Positions 21,278 to 64,000 of a stretch of 64,000 nt of DNA are shown here, one piece after another. A program made the position numbers and the translations under genes. Origin of the DNA: Sorex araneus (lineage: Eukaryota > Chordata > Mammalia > Eulipotyphla > Soricidae). The notes under the pieces are model-generated. The model saw only the letters and a program-made list of their open reading frames with translations, ran no database searches and was not told where the DNA came from. The stretch is from assembly GCF_027595985.1 (NCBI RefSeq), contig NC_073313.1, forward strand, positions 87,471,596-87,535,595. The letters run 5' to 3'. Numbering within the stretch: position 1 is the first letter of the stretch; each line of letters opens with the position of its first letter.

Positions 21278-21291
21278 CCATATTGCATTTT

Positions 21292-22246
21292 AAAGACTCA
21301 TTTTCCCCCATTTGTCTTTGTTTCATCTTTGTCTTCTCTAAATAATTATTCTTTCTTAGGCAGCATTCAACAAGGAGACTGACACCCATTTCTGTGTGAA
21401 TCTCAATATAAGAATGTTTTTTTAAAAGATTTTTCAATTGCTGAAAAGCATCAAAAGAGGAATTATAGCCATTAAATTAAATTCAAATTTTGTTTCTTTA
21501 AAGATTTGCTTGTTGGCTATTCTCATGGGTTTCCTATTTTCCATGCCTATCTTCATGCTACATTAGCAGAGTTCAGTCATTGTGACAAAACCTTACTGCC
21601 CACAAAGCTTGAAATATTTACTACCTGGTCTTTTACAGAAACTTAGCTGAGAAAGTTTTAGGTTAATGGTTCTAAAATGGTAGTCTCTGAAATAAAACAA
21701 GGGAATAGACATTATTGAATGATGAAAAACCCTTTGCCCTGGATTACAAAACTGAGATAACAAAATATTGGGGAGGAAGTGGTGGAAGAAATGAAGAGGC
21801 ATACTAGAAATATCATAAGGACCATGTAGGAGGGGATTAGTCATGTTTGTGGTGGTGAGGTGCAGCAAATGTACTTAAAACCATAAATATGGTACTGAGA
21901 GATGGAAAACTGATACAAACTGATACAAAACTATTATATATGTTAAATATATAAAGAAGCTTATACAAGTCAACAATAAAAAAAGCCAAACATCCAATAA
22001 AAAACATGGACAGAAGATGTCAATAGGTAATTTTCCCAAGAAGACATCCAGAGGGCAAACAGGCACAAGAAACAACAGCTTGCCTTCTTACAGTTGACAA
22101 GATATTAATGGAAAAATTTCATATCAACATATATGTTTCCATAATCATTCATAACTGCAAAACATTAGTTGCTTCTGTGAAGTTTCCCCACTTTCTGCAC
22201 TCTGTCCTGAATTTCTTACCCCTCCATGTACCTGTTTTTATTGATG
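21292..22246. other. Intergenic, no gene seen
   Basis: AT-rich sequence with no coding frame of interest and no repeat that I can name. Confidence 0.5.
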
Positions 22247-22258
22247 TACCATGTTAAT

Positions 22259-22462
22259 ATGACTGGAGTGATAGCACAGCGGGTAGGGCGTTTGCCTTGG
22301 ACGCGGCCGACCCGGATTCTATTCCTTTGTTCCTCTCAAAGAGCCCAGCAAGCTAGCACATGGCAGAGCCTGACAATCTACTTGTGGCGTATTTGATATG
22401 CCAAAAACAGTAACAACAAATCTCACAAATCAGTGAACAATGGGACTACAGTGCTACAGTGT
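22259..22462 (+). mobile_element. SINE type B with 12-bp target duplication
   Basis: It has a full head ('gactggagtgatagcacagc'), a box-B-like 'cggattctattcc', the type B body and a short ACAGTG tail. Perfect repeats taccatgttaat flank it (22247-22258 and 22463-22474). Confidence 0.92.
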
Positions 22463-22764
22463 TACCATGTTAATGGTGGCTTCATGCATATATCTTCTAC
22501 TCACCACCAGAGTACCGGCTTCCGTCCACCTATGTCACGGAGACTCTTCCCTTTTCTCCCTCACATAAGCGCAGTTGTGTGGACAAACTCTCTAGTTCTG
22601 TTGACTTTGACCATTTGTTGCTCTCTTTATGTTTCTTTATATCTCTCATGTGAGATAAATGATTCATTATGTTATTCTCCTCTGAGTCCCATTACATTTC
22701 TAAAATTTTATTTCAGGTACATACAATAAATAATTTTAGTTGCTTAACTTCTTTTTTTAATTAA

Positions 22765-22935
22765 AATTTTCTTTTAAACTAAGACAACAGTGATTTACAA
22801 AGTTATTCATAGTGAGTTTTAGGCACATTTCAGCACCAGTCCCACCACCAGTGTCAACTTCCCTCCAACATTTTCCTCAGGTTCCCATTCACCCCCACCT
22901 CACATCTCAGCCTGTTTCCTTGGTAAGAACATTTT
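22765..22935 (-). mobile_element. L1 3' UTR fragment
   Basis: Reverse-complement L1 3' UTR landmarks ('gtgatttacaaagttattca', 'cccaccaccagtgtcaactt') are recognisable but diverged. Confidence 0.65.
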
Positions 22936-22967
22936 ATTTGTCAGGCATACATATTTATTCATTTCCA

Positions 22968-23815
22968 TTGAATCACCATGAGATACACCATGAGTTACAA
23001 AGTTGTTCATGATAGGGTTTCAGTCATACAATGTTTCAACCTGTCCTTTCAGTAGTGGATATTTTCCACCACAGATGTCCCCAGTTTCCTTCCTACTTTT
23101 CTCCTCCTCCTCCTCCTCCTCCTCCTTCTCCTCCTCCTTCTCCTTCTCCTTCTCCTTCTCCTTCTCCTTCTCCTTCTCCTTCTCCTTCTCCTTCTCCTTC
23201 TCCTCCTTCTCGTTCTCCTTCTCCCTCTCCCCCTCCCCCTCCCTCTCCCTTCCCCCCTCCTCCGTCTCCTCTTCCTTCTCCTCCTCACCCTCCTCCTCCT
23301 CCTCCTCCTCCTCCTCCTCCTCCTCCTTTTTCTTCTCTTTTCTTTTAGGCATTATGATTTGCAACAAAGGTACTGACAGATTATCATGTATATTATTTGA
23401 CCTTCTTTCAGCACTCAGATCTTGTTCAGAGTGGTCATTTCTAGTTATCATTGTCATATTGGTCCATTCTCTGTCCTAACTGTCCCCCTGTCACACTTGT
23501 GACAAGCTTCTAACCATGGACTAGTCTTGTGATACTCAGTTCCACTGCCTTTTGGTATTAGTCTCATAGTATGTGTTTAAACATCCCTCGAATGAGTGCA
23601 ATCATTCTATGTCTCTCTCCCTCTCACTCTCACTTGTGATATTCTCCAAGTCCAACACCCATCTGATAAGGCATTAACATCATAGACACATAACCGCACT
23701 GGTATAACTCAATGTCCATTCATGTATAAATAAATTTCATGACTTCGTTTTTCATGATGGCTATGTAGTATTCCATGATGTAGATGTACCATAGTGTCTA
23801 TCTTATAACAACTTA
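22968..23815 (-). mobile_element. L1 3' UTR and ORF2 end with expanded CT tract
   Basis: Landmarks run in order from 'gaatcaccatgagatacacc' through 'cagatgtccccagtttcc', a long C/T array, 'gcattatgatttgcaacaaa' and 'gactagtcttgtgatactc' to 'gtagtattccatgatgtaga'. Confidence 0.82.
23099..23330. repeat. Imperfect (TCC)n/(TTCTCC)n pyrimidine array
   Basis: Mixed CCT and CTTCTC units over about 230 bases, almost entirely pyrimidine on the plus strand. It sits at the same place in an L1 3' UTR as the 14224-14391 array. Confidence 0.95.
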
Positions 23816-24140
23816 CAACTACTAAGGAGAGCTAAAGAAATTATCCTGCAATTTATACTCCCACATCTTATAAACCAAACCAAACATCATGAAACAAATG
23901 ACAGAAATGTTTTAAGTCGTATTCACAATAGGATTTCTACTGTCAAGTAAGAAGCCCTGTCAAGAAAGAGGAACTTAATAAAGGTAAAGTGCAAAGATGT
24001 GATTTGGAGCCAGATGGTCTGGAATTGAATCTGGCTTCTGTCACTGTAGAATTTTAAAGGAATAATTTTAACCTAAGTTTCTTTTTCCTGATCTGTAAAA
24101 TAGGGTTAATAGTACTTACTTTATAAAAGTACAAGGAAAG

Positions 24141-24297
24141 GGTTGGAAAGAATACACACTTCCCTTGCACTCATCTGACCCAATTTTGAGCCTTGACACT
24201 ATGTATGGTTTCTGAACACTGCCTGCATGATCACTGTGTGCAGAGCTAGGAGTGAACCTTGATCAAAGCTGGGTATGGCCCCCAAACAAAAAAATAA
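24141..24297 (+). mobile_element. SINE type A, old copy
   Basis: Degraded head, 'gagctaggagtgaaccttga' and an A-rich end 'cccccaaacaaaaaaataaa' are visible. Confidence 0.6.
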
Positions 24298-24485
24298 ATA
24301 CCATGAAAATTAGCAATATCATATGTCAAAAATCTAGCACATGCCTGATACAATAGTGATTGCTCAAGAAGTGATAGATTCACATGGATATTGTCATTCT
24401 CTTTTCCTTAGTATATATTGAGCATTGCATGTATTGAGCATTTTAAAAAATGTCACTATCATATGTGTTTTTAAGAATTGTAAGA

Positions 24486-25081
24486 AATTATAAATGGATA
24501 GATATGGAGAGTACATGCTGAATGAAAAGAGTTAGGAGAGGGTCAGATAAAGAATGACTCCATTCATTTGTGGGATGTAGAATATATAATATGAGACTAA
24601 TATCCAAGACTAGGGGAAACAGGGGACAAGAGGATTGTCCAATGGTTGGAAGCTTGCCACAAGTTTGTGGGGTATGGAGGGCAGTTAGGATAGAGAAAGG
24701 TCCAGTATGACAATAATAGTTGGAAATGATCACTCTGGATAAGAACTGAGTGTTGAAAGTAGGTAAAGGGATATACATGATAACCTTTCGTATCTGTATT
24801 GCAAACCATCTGTGTTGCAGAAAGAGACAGAGAGGGAGAGAGGGAGAGGGAGAAAAGGATAGAGAGAGCGAGGGAGAGAGAGAGAGAAGAAAAGTCAGGG
24901 GTGTGGGAGGGAAACCGTCGATATTGAGACATTGGACATTGATGATGGGGACATTGGGGTAGAAATGTACCCTGGTGAAGGGACAAGTCAGTTGGAACAT
25001 TATATGACTGAAATTCAATCGTGAACAAATTTGTAACTGTGTATCTCACTGCGATTTAATTAAAGAATTCAAAATTAAGAA
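24486..25081 (+). mobile_element. L1 3' end with 13-bp target duplication
   Basis: Plus-strand L1 ORF2 end and 3' UTR, the reverse of the units above, including a GAGAG-rich tract (24826-24890) and a tail 'gatttaattaaagaattc'. Perfect repeats aagaattgtaaga flank it (24473-24485 and 25082-25094). Confidence 0.9.
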
Positions 25082-25398
25082 AAGAATTGTAAGAGTTTAC
25101 TGAAACATACAAAATCGCTTTTATGGTCATAAGCAAGACATTGTGACCAGATTCCTTTGTACTTGTGAAGAACATTGACAAATGTGGTTGTAAGTCATAC
25201 TTGCATTTTAGTAATAAATTTCAGATATAGGATAAGAGAAGGAACACTAAGTCCTTGGCCTTGTATTTATGAACCTATAAAATACCACCGCTGGACAAAC
25301 ATTTTGGTAGCTACTAAACAAGTTTGACTATACAAAAGTTTCTACTAAATACATTTAAAATGGTCACATTCTGCCAAAATGGATATATTTTCTTTTTA

Positions 25399-25550
25399 AA
25401 AACATTTTAACGAATCACTGTGAGATAGAGCTATAAAGTTTTCACGTTTGAGTTTCAGTCCTACAATGAAAGAACACCCATACCTCCACTAGTGCACATT
25501 TTCCACCACCAGTGTCCACAGTATCCCCCCATCCTACTCCCCTGCCTCTA
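25399..25550 (-). mobile_element. L1 3' UTR fragment
   Basis: It begins 'ttttaacgaatcactgtgag' and continues through 'ttttccaccaccagtgtcca', the standard antisense L1 3' UTR order. Confidence 0.8.
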
Positions 25551-25661
25551 AAATGGATATATTTTCAATAACAAAGGATTCAATTTGAGGTTCCCAAATA
25601 TGACCTCAAATTTCTTTGCAAAAATTTGCTTTGGAAAAAAAAAACCAACAACTTTGCTTTG

Positions 25662-25850
25662 GGGGGCCGAATAGATTGTACTGCAGTAAGTGCTTTTCTT
25701 GCACACAGACGGCCTGTGTTCAAACATCCCATACAGTCCGGGTTCACACCTCCCATTCAGTCCCCTGATCATCACCAGGAGTAATTCCTGAGAACCAAGC
25801 CAGGAATAAGCCCTGCGCATTTCAGCGTGTGCCCCCCCCCTCATAAAAAA
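25662..25850 (+). mobile_element. SINE type A with internal duplication
   Basis: It contains the 'cccatacagtccgggttcacacc' segment twice in diverged form before the normal 'caccaggagtaattcctga' body, so the middle was duplicated. Confidence 0.7.
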
Positions 25851-27830
25851 GTTTGCTTCAGTCTCCAACCTCAATTAAGTAGAGCAATTAAAAACTATTT
25901 CAAATGAAAGAATGCAAAATGGCCAAGTATATAGTAGGTAGAGCAAGGTGTTGAAGAGGATCAGAAATGAGGTGACTCTCTTTGAATAAAATCTACAGAT
26001 CATGGATTTTAGGCAGACTTGCAAATAAGAATAGCACATGTTCTGTAAATAGCAGCTGTTGCCACAGCCAAAGGGCAATATTTACATGAATCCTGCAGCA
26101 AGGTCTATTGACCAAGCATTGACCTTTGCAGCCAAATGCATTCACTTGGTAGCACTTTTCAGTAGTATCATTTTGAAAAGGAGGATCAAAGTATTCATAT
26201 ATGGAAATTTGCCAGTGTACAAATATGGTCGGCTCCCCCCCCCCAACTATTTTCTACTGTTTGGAACTAGAAGCACATGTTCCCATAGAAAAGGTGCTAT
26301 TAAGGGATGTGCTTTCCAATTTTACTCACAAAATGGATTTAACCTCTGATTGGACCAAAATATTGTAAACTGGCAGTGAGCAATACAATTGAATAAAGTG
26401 TCGTTGCAAGCAGGAGCATAATTACACACAGCACATATTGAAAGGGGAATCTTATCTTCCCAGTTTGGCATAATTTTTTTTTCCCACTGTCCTGGTACGC
26501 AGGGTTCATGTCACATTAGGTATCTAATTGCAGCATCCTTTTTTTCAGTACTTCTTAAATTTTCTCAGGAGACAATCCTTAAGGTTTAGGGACACAGGTA
26601 GTAGGGAAGAGGTAGGATTCCAAAATAAAGTTTCAAGTTTTTATCTGGAGACACTTCAAATTCTTCAGATCGTTCCCAAATACATATACTTATTAATAGG
26701 GGGAAAGAAATGCCCACAATTAAACATGGTTTAAAGGACCAGTTCAGTGACATAATTCTGTTCCACTTTTGGGCTAAAGTTGGTGCTTCAGAAATCTGAG
26801 CTGAGGCTCTCCATATGTATTGGATAGTACACATGTCTACTTTGGGATGAGAAATGCAGGCATTAGAGAGAGATTTAAAGGCAATGTAAAGGAAATAATA
26901 AAAATAAAATCAGAGCAGATTTATCATCACTCACTTCTCCTTTCTTCTCTCAGTGGTCTTCTTATTTTCAAATATGAGTGCCTTGCACCCTTTGTCTCTT
27001 TTTCTCTGTTCAAAAACCTGTTCCTGGATAGGATCTCACACACACTCACATTAAGGTGCAAATGACCAATAACAGCTAAATTGTCACAACTTTAAACAAA
27101 TGGAATTTAAGGCATTATTCCTAGGAAAAGGCATATTTTTTTGGGGGGGGGAGAGCGATTGTGTGTCTTGTCATCTGCAAAAATCATGCTTTGTTTCTGA
27201 TTGGCAATTAGGAGGGAATGTTCAGTGAAATGGTAGGTCAGAAAGTATGTGCTTCATTTTGGAAATTGTAGGGTTTGTGACTTATTTGATATAGCATTTT
27301 CTATATGTTTTGTCTTCTTTTGTCCTTAATGACTGAAATTTAGAAATCAAAGATGGACGCCTTTACTGCTATTGATCATGATAGATAAAAAATAAACAAA
27401 GCAATATTGAACAACAGATATTCCACAAAATTACAAAATGCCTTTCTCTCAATAAGCATGCATTGGTATTGAAATCCTACTTAATAATAATCAGGACAAG
27501 AATAGGTTATACCTCCCTCCTCAAATCACAGTTATTCATTTCCTTATATTAAGCACCTACCGTGAGCTGCCCCAGGTTCTGTGGGGACCTTGCCCTTCAC
27601 CACCCCCCCCTCCTCCCCCAGCCCTCACTCCCTCGCTCCCAGGAATTTTCGCATTCTTTGGAGAAGGCAACTCCTGCATATTGGCCATGGCCATCTGAGA
27701 GATATCAGCAGTTAAAAAAAATACATCACACCCCAATGCAAGGCTTTGTAAAAGTCAACGCTTGCAGCTGCAATCAAGAGATTCAATAATTGCTTCTGCA
27801 GAATTTGCGAAGGTGGCAGTAGTTCCACCT
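25851..27830. other. Repeat-poor intergenic sequence upstream of SMARCA1
   Basis: Nearly 2 kb without an element I can name and without a coding frame of interest. Its low repeat content next to the SMARCA1 promoter makes it a place to look for distal regulatory sequence. Confidence 0.45.
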
Positions 27831-28230
27831 CTTTGAGAGACCCGCGAAAGGACAGTCCCTAGAGGGGTTCGGAGCTTTGCACACGGTGAGGAAAACCTTC
27901 TCCGGTCCAGTTCTAAGCCGAGGAAAAGTTCTTTGTGCAAGAAGGAAAAAGCGCCCCGAGGTACAAAGAGCAGATTTAAAGGAAGGAGGATTCTTTCTGC
28001 ACGCATCTGCGAGGGGAGCTCAGGCTGACTGTTGGGGGCGTGTGGGAAAGGAGATTTTTTTTTAGGGGGCTGCGGGCTGCGGGTTCCCACCTCCACCCCT
28101 CTTGGCGCCCCACGCTCAGGCAACAGTTGGTCGTGCGGGGCCGGCTCCGGCTCCGGGTGGGGAAGGGGAGTCTCGCGATCGTTGAGGGGGGGGGTGGAGG
28201 GAGGGGGGAGGGCGACGGGGGGGGAGGCCA

Positions 28231-28238
28231 TGACGTAG
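28231..28238 (+). promoter_or_regulatory. SMARCA1: CRE-like site
   Basis: TGACGTAG differs by one or two bases from the CREB/ATF palindrome and lies about 40 bases upstream of the TATA-like box, a usual spacing for a proximal promoter element. Confidence 0.4.
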
Positions 28239-28272
28239 GGTGGGTGGACGGAAGTGGGGCAGGGTTGAGGGT

Positions 28273-28280
28273 TATTTAAA
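28273..28280 (+). promoter_or_regulatory. SMARCA1: TATA-like box
   Basis: TATTTAAA is the only AT-rich octamer in a very G-rich stretch. If used, transcription would begin about 30 bases downstream. Confidence 0.4.
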
Positions 28281-28433
28281 GAAGGGGGGCCGAGCGCAGG
28301 GGTTGGAAGCGGACCGATTCCTCACTCGGGCTCTGTCTCGCTCTTTCCCAGGGAGCAATTGCCGCCGCCTAGGCACCGCGTCCTTCTCCTCGCCCCCCTC
28401 CTCGTCCCCCCTTTTCATTCCCGCTCCAACGCC

Positions 28434-63986
<35,553 letters not shown>

Positions 63987-64000
63987 GTATGAACATTTTT

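Noticed and set aside
23003..23479. Open frames rich in Ser/Phe/Pro or Glu/Lys
   Set aside because: Same reason: a pyrimidine microsatellite within an L1 3' UTR.
28359..28433. Upstream extension of the SMARCA1 reading frame
   Set aside because: The frame is open but begins at a non-ATG codon, and the peptide it would add does not resemble SMARCA1; the ATG at 28434 has a good context.

Overview
This is vertebrate, specifically placental-mammal, nuclear DNA. It has large introns with GT-AG splice sites, CpG-rich promoters and dense LINE/SINE/LTR debris. Two genes are recognisable from their peptides: the first two coding exons of OCRL on the minus strand (2566-2983) and thirteen coding exons of SMARCA1 (SNF2L, the ISWI-family ATPase) on the plus strand (28434-63986, continuing beyond the window). 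Head-to-head OCRL/SMARCA1 is the arrangement known from the mammalian X chromosome. The commonest interspersed repeat is a tRNA-derived SINE whose consensus I associate with shrews (Sorex-type SOR element), so a soricid is my best guess for the organism. That species call is an inference from repeat type.

Layout. 1-2200: repeat-rich sequence downstream of OCRL exon 2 (OCRL intron 2). 2200-3350: CpG-rich OCRL promoter with exons 1 and 2. 3350-27800: intergenic sequence built largely of nested retroelements: SINEs, several L1 3' ends, an RTE-clade LINE with recognisable reverse transcriptase, a second SINE family carrying the RTE 3' tail, a solo class-II-like LTR with a perfect 6-bp target duplication, and long CCT/CTT microsatellites. 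27800-29300: CpG-rich SMARCA1 promoter, 5' UTR and exon 1. 29300-36166: intron 1, with an AT-rich repeat-poor stretch and a second solo LTR in the opposite orientation. 36167-64000: SMARCA1 exons 2 to 13.

The SMARCA1 exons join in frame without a stop (551 codons including exon 13, 539 without). They cover the acidic N-terminus, the AutoN RHRR patch, the full first RecA lobe (GLGKT, DEAH, LTGTP motifs) and the start of the second lobe. The last exon (63951-63986) is the in-frame 12-residue alternative exon known from human SNF2L. It matches 30 of 36 bases of an antisense L1 ORF2 segment lying elsewhere in this same window, so it appears to be an exonised L1 fragment.

Other points for follow-up: the OCRL exon 2 acceptor lacks AG at the expected place; two SINE families share one tRNA-like head but have different tails, one of them borrowed from the RTE LINE; an RTE fragment lacking its 3' end is embedded in an L1; inverted solo LTRs flank the SMARCA1 promoter; and a perfect 109-bp tandem duplication is present.
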